Source: Mimachlamys varia
Taxonomy: Eukaryota > Mollusca > Bivalvia > Pectinida > Pectinidae
Direction of reading: 5' to 3'
DNA: 64,000 bases
Assembly: GCA_947623455.1 (NCBI GenBank)
Contig: OX392529.1
Coordinates: forward strand, 7,440,001 to 7,504,000
Positions 10,601 to 21,000 of this stretch are shown here, one piece after another. A program made the position numbers and the translations under genes. Under the pieces are notes generated by a model. It was not told where the DNA came from. It made no database searches and saw nothing but the letters and a program-made list of their open reading frames with translations. Position 1 is the first letter of the stretch. Each line of letters starts with the position of its first letter.

Positions 10601-13518
10601 GTTAAATATACCCTGTATACTGTTGGTAACCCGGCCTGGGACATTGCTGTTAAAAATACCCTGTTTACTGTTGGTAACCCGGCCTGGGACATTGTTGTTA
10701 AATATACCCTGTTTACTGTTGGTAACCCGGCCTGGGACATTGCTGTTAAATATACCCTGTTCACTGTTGGTAACCCTGCCTGGGAGATTGCTGTTAAATA
10801 TACCCTGTTCACTGTTGGTAACCCTGCCTGGGAGATTGTTGTTAAATATACCCTGTATACTGTTGGTAACCCGGCCTGGGACATTGCTGTTAAAAATACC
10901 CTGTTTACTGTTGGTAACCCGGCCTGGGACATTGTTGTTAAATATACCCTGTTTACTGTTGGTAACCCGGCCTGGGACATTGCTGTTAAATATACCCTGT
11001 TCACTGTTGGTAACCCTGCCTGGGAGATTGCTGTTTAATATACCCAGTTTACTGTTGGGATCCCTTCCTGGTACAAGTATCAGAGGATCAGGTTTAGCAG
11101 TATTTGGAATCCTGCCTTTTACATCTTTAAATCTACCCTGCTCTGTATTTGGGATATTGTTTATTACATTACGCTGCAAAGTATTGAACGTTGTGTCTGG
11201 AACACTGTTGATAAAGATATCATGTTCAGTACCACTGCCTCGTAAATTCCACATACCATTGTTTTGTACGGTATTGAGGATGGTCCCTGGTAAATGCATA
11301 GAAGCATTCCTTTGTACCTTATTGGTGATGCTGCCTGTTGCAATGTTTACAACCACAATGCTATCTCCGTTGTTGTTCCTTGGTTCATAACTTTCTTCTT
11401 TTTTGTTTTGTTCGACATCTACACATCTAGCAACACCATCTTTCATGACATTCGGCAAAAATTCGTTTTGATTTCTGTCGTCCCTTTGGTGGAGTTTATT
11501 TCTCGGATTGTTGCTGATTTGAGCAAAACTGTTTTCAAATAAATTTTCAGTGTACGCTGAAAAACACAAGTGAAATTATTTTCACGTATTGGTTATATAT
11601 GTGTTACTAGTATTTGAATAGATGGCGGAACACACACACATGCTGTACCTTTAAAATACAGCGAAAGATCCAGTATGCCGAACAAAATAATTGCACTGCA
11701 TCATACAGCTGTTTCGTCCTTCTAGGACTCGTCAGCGATACTAGGGGCTAAAGGTTGGAATCGAAATTTTCGATACAAACGAAGAAACAGAAGGGTCAGT
11801 TAATATCCAATAACTTTCACATTGAACAGTGGTAGCTGTAAAGGGTTTCTTCTACATGATTTCCACAGAAGAAATAACAATCACCGTTATCAGTCGAACG
11901 ACATGCATAGACTGCTCTTCTTCCCGAAGTTTATGTTATGAAATATTCTGATTGTTGATTCGTTACAAGTAAACGTAGAAGTACCAACATCTGGACACTT
12001 TCAAATATTCATGAATGTTCTGTTTACCATACTACATATGTATCAGCATAAAAAATGTTTGCGAATTTTCATAAAAAAACTGTCCACCTATTCCTATAAC
12101 AATTTGGGTATCGGGCGCGAGGTTTCAATAAAAAGAACGTGAAATACTATCAGGGTGACGTAGGCCCTCAACCCGGCGTCTATGTGCCCTGTTATGGCTA
12201 ATGTGTGGGGATAAACTATCATTCTCAGCACAGTTAAAAAATTTGGAGTAAAAAATATTCGGATTATTTCTTATCCAAACTTGCATTGTTTGCCATGGAA
12301 TAGATTTTTAGAAATGAGACAATGTGAGACAATATATTATAGTGATAATGTATAATATAGCAATGCATAGATATAAGAGGGATGTGTTATACGGTGAGAC
12401 GATATATTATAGTGATAATGTATAATATAGCAATGCATAGATATAGGAGGGATGTGTTATACGGTGAGACGATATATTATAGTGATAATGTATAATATAG
12501 CAATGCATAGATATAAGAGGGATGTGTTATACGGTGAGACGATATATTATAGTGATAATGTATAATATAGCAATGCATAGATATAGGAGGGATGTGTTAT
12601 ACGGTGAGACGATATATTATAGTGATAATGTATAATATAGCAATGCATAGATATAGGAGGGATGTGTTATACGGTGAGACGATATATTATAGTGATAATG
12701 TATAATATAGCAATGCATAGATATAGGAGGGATGTGTTATACGGTGAGACGATATATTATAGTGATAATGTATAATATAGCAATGCATAGATATAGGAGG
12801 GATGTGTTATACGGTGAGACAATATATTATAGTGATAATGTATAATATAGCAATGCATAGATATAGGAGGGATGTGTTATACGGTGAGACAATATATCAT
12901 AGTGATAATGTATAATATAGCAATGCATAGATATAGGAGGGATGTGTTATACGGTGAGACGATATATTATAGTGATAATGTATAATATAGCAATGCATAG
13001 ATATAGGAGGGATGTGTTATACGGTGAGACGATATATTATAGTGATAATGTATAATATAGCAATGCATAGATATAGGAGGGATGTGTTATACGGTGAGAC
13101 AATATATTATAGTGATAATGTATAATATAGCAATGCATAGATATAGGAGGGATGTGTTATACGGTGAGACAATATATCATAGTGATAATGTATAATATAG
13201 CAATGCATAGATATAGGATGGATGTGTTATACGGTGAGACAATATATTATAGTGATAATGTATAATATAGCAATGCATAGATATAGGAGGGATGTGTTAT
13301 ACGGTGAGACAATATATCATAGTGATAATGTATAACAATGAGGGAACTATAATCGCACATCACTGTAGCTCTGTCTTATCAGCAAGACATAATATTATAA
13401 CCATACAATGTTGGAATAATATGACAAACTTACCAAAAAGAAATATAAATGTTATACTTATGCTGGAAATAAACAAAGCTGATGCTCGCCCGGAGGGAAA
13501 GAAGCTTCTGTCCTTCAT
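6870..13518 (-). CDS. Carbohydrate sulfotransferase gene 1, four exons
   Basis: Predicted type II Golgi enzyme moving sulfate from PAPS to a sugar hydroxyl, most like the CHST1/3/5 6-O-sulfotransferases. Exons in coding order are 13434-13518, 10138-11556, 9556-9727 and 6870-7659, giving 821 residues with intron phases 1, 1, 2. Order of parts: a signal anchor (about 14-28), a 472-residue Asn-rich stem with a 16-residue repeat, the 5'-phosphosulfate loop TYLRSGST (508-515), and the 3'-phosphate site RDPRG with Ser about 661. Vertebrate relatives have 390-530 residues, so the excess is the stem. An alternative phase-1 donor for the second exon lies at 10117. The gene is a tandem paralogue of the gene at 17250-34431. 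The exact substrate cannot be told. The last two exons are firm; the first two rest on splice signals and phase. Confidence 0.75.
7765..7925 (+). repeat. Dispersed repeat X, copy A
   Basis: One of five copies. The core reads TATGCCGAA, then CATACAGCTGTTTCGTCCT, AGGACTC and GTGATGCTAGGGGCTAAA. The upstream edge acacacatatgc, about 35 bp before the core, is also shared. GTCCTcctAGGAC forms a small hairpin. Confidence 0.8.
8146..8692. repeat. 83-bp tandem array in intron 3 of gene 1
   Basis: About seven units carrying GAGAGGTCTGTGTTGTATAT and atgagatttctttgctatatataacttg. Units alternate between a ctactaggatg and a ccactatggtg form, so the real period is partly about 166 bp. Degraded units continue on both sides (7980-8146 and 8965-9150), around the dispersed repeat copy at 8693. 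Confidence 0.85.
8693..8965 (+). repeat. Dispersed repeat X, copy B
   Basis: Longer copy with the CATACAGCTGTTTCGTCCT core. It continues through gaagaagcagaagggccaggtgcg to aatcgtgtactacgaaaatgtgtatattatg and ggctatg, as in copies at 39.8 and 46.4 kb. It interrupts the 83-bp array. The 96-codon frame over it is not conserved in other copies. Confidence 0.8.
9556..9727 (-). CDS. Gene 1 exon 3: PAPS 5'-phosphosulfate loop
   Basis: Acceptor attctactgcag precedes 9727 and donor tgcag/gtaaac follows 9556. The 172-nt exon encodes VVLLLTYLRSGSTLTADII and then QQVPGVFYAYEPL. RSGST is the P-loop-like site that holds the 5'-phosphosulfate of PAPS. The matching exon of gene 2 is at 19216-19414 and is 27 nt longer. 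Confidence 0.88.
10138..11556 (-). CDS. Gene 1 exon 2: repeat-coded luminal stem
   Basis: Acceptor tgtgtttttcag precedes 11556. The donor is ACA/GTAAAT after 10138, or AAA/GTACTA after 10117; both are phase 1 and join to the AT that opens exon 3. The exon encodes 472 residues rich in Asn, Val, Ile and Pro with no cysteine-knot or lectin domain. Its middle is eleven near-perfect copies of the 16-residue unit GIFNSNVPGRVTNSKQ, flanked by older diverged copies (VPG..NT.Q). It probably forms an extended spacer between membrane anchor and catalytic domain. The repeats contain no N-X-S/T sequon. Confidence 0.7.
10489..11060 (-). repeat. 48-bp coding minisatellite in gene 1 stem
   Basis: Twelve or so 48-bp units encode the 16-residue stem repeat. 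A block of about five units (240 bp) is itself duplicated: the order of unit variants (K, K, I, E/K at one position) repeats. The period is a multiple of three, so copy-number change keeps the frame. Confidence 0.93.
11622..11810 (+). repeat. Dispersed repeat X, copy C
   Basis: Lies in intron 1 of gene 1. It shares acacacacatgctg, TATGCCGAACAAAA and CATACAGCTGTTTCGTCCT with the other copies, including the GTCCTtctAGGAC hairpin. It is truncated after gggtcagtta. Confidence 0.8.
12318..13336. repeat. 70-bp minisatellite in intron 1 of gene 1
   Basis: About 14.5 copies of a 70-bp unit (AGTGATAATGTATAATATAG then CAATGCATAGATATAGGAGG). Copies are nearly identical, differing at a/g in ataa/gg and gac/gaa. 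It ends about 100 bp from the anchor exon at 13434. High identity implies recent expansion or homogenisation. The 70-bp period is not a multiple of three. Confidence 0.95.
13434..13518 (-). CDS. Gene 1 exon 1: signal anchor
   Basis: ATG at 13518 opens 28 codons, MKDRSFFPSGRASALFISSI and onward through a hydrophobic ITFIFLF, then one base before donor ttttg/gtaagt. The short basic/polar head and single hydrophobic run fit a type II Golgi anchor. Phase 1 fits the stem exon, forming a split Ala codon. An in-frame TAA lies 21 nt upstream of the ATG, supporting this start. Several TATA-like words lie at 13580-13625 but I cannot choose one. Confidence 0.6.
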
Positions 13519-13536
13519 TTTCCGTTTATATCTGAA

Positions 13537-14300
13537 TTAAAAAGTGAAATAGACTCATATCATAAATGTACGAGAAGACGTATATACAGTTATATACAAA
13601 TGTTTATAAATGTTATAAAGCCGTCGGGCGGATACAGGTAGAGCGATTCTTGCTTTTTGGGGTTTATTTATGTGTGTGAAAATACTTCCGTGTGTTAACC
13701 GATTATCTATAAGCTAGCCCAGTTATATTAATGCATGCATTAAGATGGCGTTTCGCAAATTCAATGCATTATGCAGATTTACATAATTTGAATACAGCAG
13801 AACTACAGCGCTTTATTCGTCGGAAGGAAACACGTGTGTAGTGTTCACGGAAATAATAACCGTTCCTGAAGATATTCATAGAAATATTCAAATTTACAAT
13901 TTTTTCGAGGGGGATGTGATGATACTCTCATTTTGTCCATCATAAGGCAAGTAGCTGTCCATTATCTAACATTTGATGGACAGATACTACATAGCAATGG
14001 ACAGCTGTATTTAATTTTCTCACTTCATTGTAAAGTCCACGATACAATGTACACTGCTAACGTTATAAATCAAGGGAAGTGATTTTGACTAATGAAAGTC
14101 ACGTGATCACATGTGTCACCTAGAAACATGACGTAGCCGGTAATCAAATCTCAAGTTATAAATTACTATGATGAATGGGTCCACTGAAGTTATAATCTCA
14201 AGTTATATATTACTATGATTAATAAGTCCACGGAAGACTAGACAACAGATAGTACAGATAGTATAGGTGTTGAAGTGCGATTAAAGAAGACAGTTACGTA
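13537..14300. other. Upstream region of gene 1
   Basis: Presumed promoter side of gene 1. It contains a diverged 45-bp direct duplication at about 14147-14237 (atctcaagttata...ttactatgat) and a gtccat/atggac dyad near 13955-13980. No coding feature seen. Confidence 0.4.
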
Positions 14301-14555
14301 TACGTGTAAATGCTGTAAAATATAAATGTTAAATAATTGTATTGCTGTAAAATATAAATGTTGAATAATTGTATTGCTGTAAAATATAAATGTTAATTAC
14401 TTGTATTGCTGTAAAATATTAATGTTAATTACTTGTATTGCTGTAAAATGTAAATGTTAAATAATTGTATTGCTGTAAAATATAAATGTTAAATAATTGT
14501 ATTGCTGTAACATATAATTGTTAATTACTTGTAATACTGTAAAAGACAAATGTTA
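14300..14555. repeat. 32-bp AT-rich tandem array
   Basis: About eight units of TGTAAAATATAAATGTTAAA plus taattgtattgc, with variants (taattacttg, gaataattg). Moderately diverged. Confidence 0.9.
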
Positions 14556-15574
14556 AACTTTCTATTATATTTTCATATCTATGTGGAATACACCAAGAGT
14601 AAAATTAACCTTTTAAAAACATTTTTGACATAATATTTTGGATGATAAAAATTGACGATAAAATATTATTTAGAGTTACACTTATCAAACGAGATGTGAG
14701 ATATGGTAAGGTTACATGAATGTTCCAACAGGACACGGTAACCTATTGTATTCTCATTCACATGTTTTATACTTTTGGGGATAGTTGATATCAATTTTCT
14801 TTATGAGGTGCTGTTATTATAACAGGTAATTTGGTATTATATGGATAATTTGGCACTTATTTTTAAAGTATTGCTCTTAGGCATAGCAAGACAATCCTAT
14901 CTATATTACTTTGAAATAATATTACATAATATCAAAGACCTAACCAAGTATATGATGTTTTTATACACTGTAAATCTGTCAAATGATGCAACTTTTTCAT
15001 TATGTATTGTTTACTAATGTTATGTAACTTGGCTATCGTATTACTGCCTAGGTTTGGTATTTAGATATCTAAGATACAGAATTCCTTTGATTGACTCGAT
15101 TTAACTGTGTTGATTGGCTATCTAAACAAACCATTACTGGTTTACCATATGGTAATCGTTATTTACCTTTGTCCTCCCTAGTCATCGTGTGGTTACACTG
15201 TTCCCTCCATATGTCACGTACAATATTCCATAGCTACACTCAAACATCGTATTGTCCTGCTAGAGATCGTCCGTGGCTTTGGTGAGACTGCCATCGTATG
15301 TGCTCGCACCACTGGATGACTGATCTCGTTGGTTATACAAAGCTAAATCGTCATCATTTCTAGGTTATTTCTCAGGTAAATCACCTGTCGGGGGCCTCGC
15401 TCAGTCAACCGTTTCATTATATAAAGCCTTTTTGTGTTGAAGGTCTATCAAGGAAATGGCGTGAATCATTGTTATAATGTGTCCTTTCTGAAAGTTCACT
15501 CTTTCGTATGTAGTAATAACCATTGAATCACTGCAGAACGTGTCTATGTTCTGTATTATCTCCTATTAACATGT
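14556..15574. other. Spacer, nothing recognised
   Basis: AT-rich spacer between gene 1 and the 59-bp array. A 64-codon frame at 15091-15285 has no support. Confidence 0.4.
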
Positions 15575-16250
15575 GTTAAAGCTCATCTTAGACATTATGT
15601 ATACCTTATATTAGCCCGACACCAGATTTAGACATTATGTATACATTAGACCCAAGCCAGAGAGTCCTCTGACCCCGATACCAGACTAAGAAATTCTGCA
15701 TACTCTAGTCCCTAGCCCGAAATTCCTCTGGCCCTGACACCCGATTAGACATCCTGTATACCTTAGTCCCTAGCCCGAGATTCCTCTGGCCCTGACACTT
15801 GACTTAGACATTCTGTATACCTTAGACCCTAGGCCGAGTTCCCTCTGACCCCGACACCAGATCTAGACTTAGACATCCTGTATATCTTAGTCCCTGGCCC
15901 GAGATTCCTCTGACCCCGACACCAGATCTAGACTTAGACATCCTGTATATCTTAGTCCCTGGCCCGAGATTCCTCTGGCCCTGATACATGACTTAGACAT
16001 CCTGTGTACCTTAGTCCCTAGCCCGAGATTCCTCTGGCCCTGACACTTGACTTAGACATTCTGTATACCTTAGATCCTAGGCCGAGTTCCCTCTGACCCC
16101 GACACCAGATCTAGACTTAGACATCCTGTATACCTTAGTCCCTGGCCCGAGATTCCTCTGGCCCTGATACCTGACTTAGACATCCTGTGTACCTTAGTCC
16201 CTAGCCCGAGATTCCCCTGGCCCTGACGACACCAGACTTAGAGTTCTGTA
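15575..16250. repeat. 59/65-bp tandem array
   Basis: About eleven units of the form CTTAGACATCCTGTATACCT, TAGTCCCTAGCCCGAGATTC, ctctggccctgacac. Some units gain an extra agatct block (65 bp). It is CG-richer than its surroundings and degrades on the left side. Confidence 0.9.
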
Positions 16251-17172
16251 CATTTTTATTCCATTTATTCAAATAATTTCGACTTCATTGGACATTGAAA
16301 GGTTTGCCTTTTTTTACTTTTCTGCATTGTTTCTTCAGTAATTGTAACATCAAACCCCATGCAAACATTATAATGAGAGAAGCTGTACAATATAAATATG
16401 TGTACCTGCATAATCGTAACGAAACACGATCGCGCGTATATATGAAGATTTGCAAGGACCGGACTAAAACGAAAGTATACTCGCATACGATATGGACTCC
16501 CATTAACTGTTTCTCAATAATAAATCACAACACAATCAGAAATTATTGTTACACTTCTTTAAGACATCAACATTTTGTCATGACATATACAAAGTTTGGC
16601 TATTTTCATGTTGTACTGAATAAAAATATATTAGATGAATTAATGACGGAAAAATAAATTGGTCAGTAAGCTTTAATCGAGTTCATTGTATAAGTCACTG
16701 ACAAACATTCCCATTGTACTAGCTAGTATCCAGCCTCTGAGGAAAACTGGGCGGTAATTAATTACGCCATACTCTTAACGTGTGTATTTTACTCACTAAT
16801 TTAAACAGATAAGAATTGGTGCACTCACAATACTAGCTGTAGAAAGCAATATACACTGTAATTAATTTATCACAATATAGCAGAATGTTTTCAGTGCAAG
16901 TATCGCTGAAATAAGAGTACCACTATAATATGAATGTTTACAGTATGTTACGCCAGCTCAAGGCTACATGTTAACATATCGCTGTTGTTGGAAACACATT
17001 TTATATTAGTTATGTATAAGAAATATCGCAAACATATAGATTACCGTAATTCAATTTATGAAGGTAAATATAGCTAGGTATGTAGGCCTGTGAACTAGTG
17101 CAGCCAAGTACAAACAAAGGGGCACCTTATTTTGTGCACGTGAGTTTTTAAGGCGTTTTTATGTATATTTTT
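16251..17172. other. Spacer downstream of gene 2
   Basis: No array or transposon is seen. A 120-codon + strand frame at 16295-16657 is open but has no domain or homologue I recognise and no splice or promoter support. Confidence 0.35.
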
Positions 17173-17178
17173 TTTATT
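17173..17178 (-). terminator. Likely poly(A) signal of gene 2
   Basis: AATAAA on the minus strand, about 72 nt after the gene 2 stop codon. It is the first canonical hexamer downstream of the stop. Confidence 0.5.
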
Positions 17179-17249
17179 TCGTCCTGTCAAAATAATAAAA
17201 AAAAAAGGAAATACAGCTGTTCAATGTTAACTGTAGTTGGCATTTACAG

Positions 17250-18039
17250 TCAATAAAAATCTCCAAATAATGGACTAAAGGCTCGCAGATGAAAGCTTAA
17301 ATCTTTGAGTGATTTTGTTGAGTTCACAGCTAAAATTCCAGTGTATTTGTAATATTTTGAACATTCGCTATCTATTTTGATCACTTCATTATATGGCAAT
17401 GTCAGTCTCCATGCTGAAGCGGTAACTGTGGAGTTTGGTCGGCTGGTACCATAAAATGAGCTACGATTGCCTGCAGCCGTATGATTGTGTAACCACAAAT
17501 TAAAATTATCTGGAGCTGCCAATCCCAGAAAATTAAACAAACTTTCTGATGCCGGCTTTGGATGTTCGGCGATCTGTTCGTACAGATAAGTTTTCAGACG
17601 TCCAGGGTATTTCTGTTTGAGTTTCATGGCTATTTCTATATCCCGCTCGAACCGTTGACACACAGATCGTGCAACTAATGTTAAATCCATCGATGGTTTC
17701 ACAAAGCCTCCCCGTTTCCGAGACTGAATCATTCCTCGTGGATCTCGAAGCAGGTGGACAACCTTTAAATTTGGAACTTTTTGCATTAATATCTCAACAA
17801 TATCCATTGACAGTCGAATCGTTTTTATAGATTTTGTCGAATCAAAACACTGTTTTAAGCACATTTCTTTCCTTGTTTTCAGTCTCGCGGAAGTCTTTAC
17901 ACATATATGATACTGCGCCACAGCCTTACCATTACGGCTCCATAGGAAGGCACGATTAAAGTGAGTGAGGTCACAGCTGTAGAAACGTACTATATCTGCT
18001 ACGATCACCTCCGTCTCCTCCGATGTTTGGCTGGGTTGC
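17250..18039 (-). CDS. Gene 2 last exon: sulfotransferase catalytic half
   Basis: Acceptor ccttctgtag precedes 18039; TGA at 17250-17252 ends the frame. It is 790 nt, the same as gene 1. It contains VVHLLRDPRGMIQSR, VARSVCQRFERDIEIAMKLK, YEQIAEHP and SAWRL..PYNEVIKIDSEC. Sequons NHT and NST are visible. The two last exons are the most similar part of the two genes. Confidence 0.9.
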
Positions 18040-21000
18040 CTACAGAAGGTTAATGCATTTTTAAGTAAGATGCAAATATAATGCTGTTATATATATGGTA
18101 CATCTTAATCTATCCTGGTGATGCTAATAAGTTATATCTATGTGGCATGAAATTTTCAACATTCAGATGCTGCAATCGGATTGTTATTATTAAGACACAT
18201 CACATCATGAAAACTAAAATTCTACTGTTTCCTATACCGAAATAAACAAATTACAAGCTCCAAGTAAAATGATACACTAACAACAACGATCACTGAATAA
18301 ACTATGACAATGGAGAATTTGTTTGTTTTCGTACTAGACGACCCCGCACCACATGTACATATCGCCAATGAGATATTTGTATTCCTAATCAAATCCATCA
18401 GGCAATTGGAAATCATGTCTATCCATCAAAGCACTAAAACATGCCTTGGTAAAATATTGGTCAACATGTATTGCGGACCTGCTCTAGACCATGTAGCGGT
18501 GGTGTTTATTGAGCATTAAAGGTTAACAGCCGGCAATAATCGTTTTTCTCGTTTGACAGAATCATTACACGGATGTGCTAGTAAACAATATAGCCTGAAC
18601 ATTAGTGTGTTGTTGTTGATTGTGTACTGTGTGTTTACCTGTCGTATTAACCTTCGACCCAATTCTTATGTCGGGGATGTTTTGTTTTCTATATGTCTTC
18701 TTTAAATGTTTTGATGCCAGTCTGCCTACATTGTTAATTTTCAGTAGCTAATGTTTCCGGTAATATATTTAGCAATTCACGTTAGAAATAACTTACAAAC
18801 TGGAGTGTCATTCCCTTTCACAGGGACAATATTAGTTTATACGGATGCGTGACTACCGGCAAATTGGCTGAGCATGTTATTATTGTATATCCTGCGAGAT
18901 AATTATTGATGTTTATGGACTAGAACAGTAGGTTTTATCACGGACTCAGATAGCAAATCTAAGTCGGTGGTTTTATTAGTTTGAAAAAGGAATATACTTG
19001 TATGATCAGGTATTTTCTTTTTTTAAATTAATTTATATTTTTTTATGTTTGTGTTTTAGAATTTTGTTTTTTTTCGCACACATTTCTCTTCTAATAAGTA
19101 ATTAAAATGCATTTGGATATTTGTTTAATATAAATGATGTTGCTGATGCATTTGATAAGCAATGCAATAATTAACACAATGATGAAGCGATGGGTTGACG
19201 TTAATGTAAAATTACCTGCATGACGAGTTAGAAATTGCACAGATGCCGTTGAGAGTGAAGTATCCCAACTCTTCCTGACGTTTTTCGGTACGGGATTGTA
19301 AGTAAGGCTTTATTGGTTCATAGGAGTAAAACACCCCGGGGACCTGCTGTATGATGTCGGCCGTTAGGGTGGACCCACTCCGGAGGTAGGTGAGGAGAAG
19401 CACAGGTGTATGACCTACAAAACGGAAAAAATGATAGCAATATTAGTACAGGGTATTGTCAGGTATAGCCTGACCTGTAATCACAGGTAACTAACAGATT
19501 ATTGTTATATAAATTTGCATTTACAATTCCAATTTTAATATTTTTGAATTGAATTTTTTATTTAATAAACTCGAAGTGAATCTTTGTTCCGTTTGATAAG
19601 ACATGGGTATAACATTTCATCAACTCGAATTAGGTTTGTTTAGTTGAGTTGTTAGAATTATATTGGATTCTAGTTAATGAAACTAAACTTAATATGATTG
19701 ACTTAGTATTAAAAACTGATATGAATTCATTTTATAAGCTATTTCGATTTGTCAGCAAGTTATGCTCACCCTATTCTAAGAATTTCTCTTTTACAACTCG
19801 TACAAAGTATTATTTAGGCATTGCCATACAATTTCTTTAAGAATTGAAGATTTTGGAATAGTAAAGAAAATGTACCAAGTTTATCAGCAGCAATAATATA
19901 GAACTTTAATATACTTGACAATTGGCATCTTAAAATTTGGCTTATTATGCATCTGCTATCTATAACTTTTTTGTGGACGCATTTTTCAATAGGAATGTGA
20001 TTTTATAAAAGTGGATAGAAAACGACACACTGCGATATCAAAATTCGATTTTTCTTTTATTTCGCAAACTTGTCTGAGTGTACCCGAGGTAAAACTGACA
20101 TACGTAACACAAAAAGTGTTACTGACACAAAGACGATCTTACGTAAATGTTGGCCTATGATACAGCGATTTTAATGATAAATACTGGACTCTGTATTTGA
20201 TATGGCTAATGTATATGAGAATCCTCCATATATGTGGCAACAGCATAGAACGATACAATCTCGTTAACACCCGTGAAGAGTATGACATATACCCATGCCT
20301 TACATTCTGGTACCACGCAAGTTTCACTGTTAATTACACAAACACTTTCTTGATGTCAGATTTCAGTCTATTAACTACTGTAGTAGTATACCACCACCCA
20401 CAACCACATCGTCTCACAATTTCAGCAATTGAAAAAAAAAGGGATCAGAAATGGACATATTATCGACATTTTATCTAGAATCCTTTATCTAGACAGCAGC
20501 AATAAAAACAGTGCTAAACGAATGCACCATTAGAATATACCTCATGAATTGATGTGTAAATCAGCTATTAAACGAAACAGGCATTTTGGTGGTGTGTATT
20601 GTCTGGTGGTGTGTATTGTCTGGTGGTGTGTATTGTCTGATGGTGTGCATTGTATGTTTGTGTGTATTGCCCGATGGTGTGTATTGTCTGATGGTGTGTA
20701 TTGTCTGATGGTGTGTATTGCCTGATGGTGTGTGTTGCCCGATGATGTGTATTGCCTGATGGTGTGTATTGTCTGATGGTGTGTATTGTCTGATGGTGTG
20801 TATTGTCTGATGGTGTGTATTGCCTGATGATGTGTATTGTCTGATGGTGTGTATTGCCTGATGGTGTGTGTTGCCCGATGATGTGTATTGCCTGATGGTG
20901 TGTATTGTCTGATGGTGTGTATTGTCTGATGGTGTGTATTGTCTGATGGTGTGTATTGCCTGATGATGTGTATTGTCTGATGGTGTGTATTGCCTGATGG

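Noticed and set aside
10416..11390. 324-codon + strand frame over the gene 1 stem
   Set aside because: Antisense of the stem exon, open because the 48-bp units are free of stops in that phase. The minus frame has splice-compatible ends.
16295..16657. 120-codon + strand frame
   Set aside because: AT-rich, no domain, no splice partner and overlapped by open minus frames; treated as chance.
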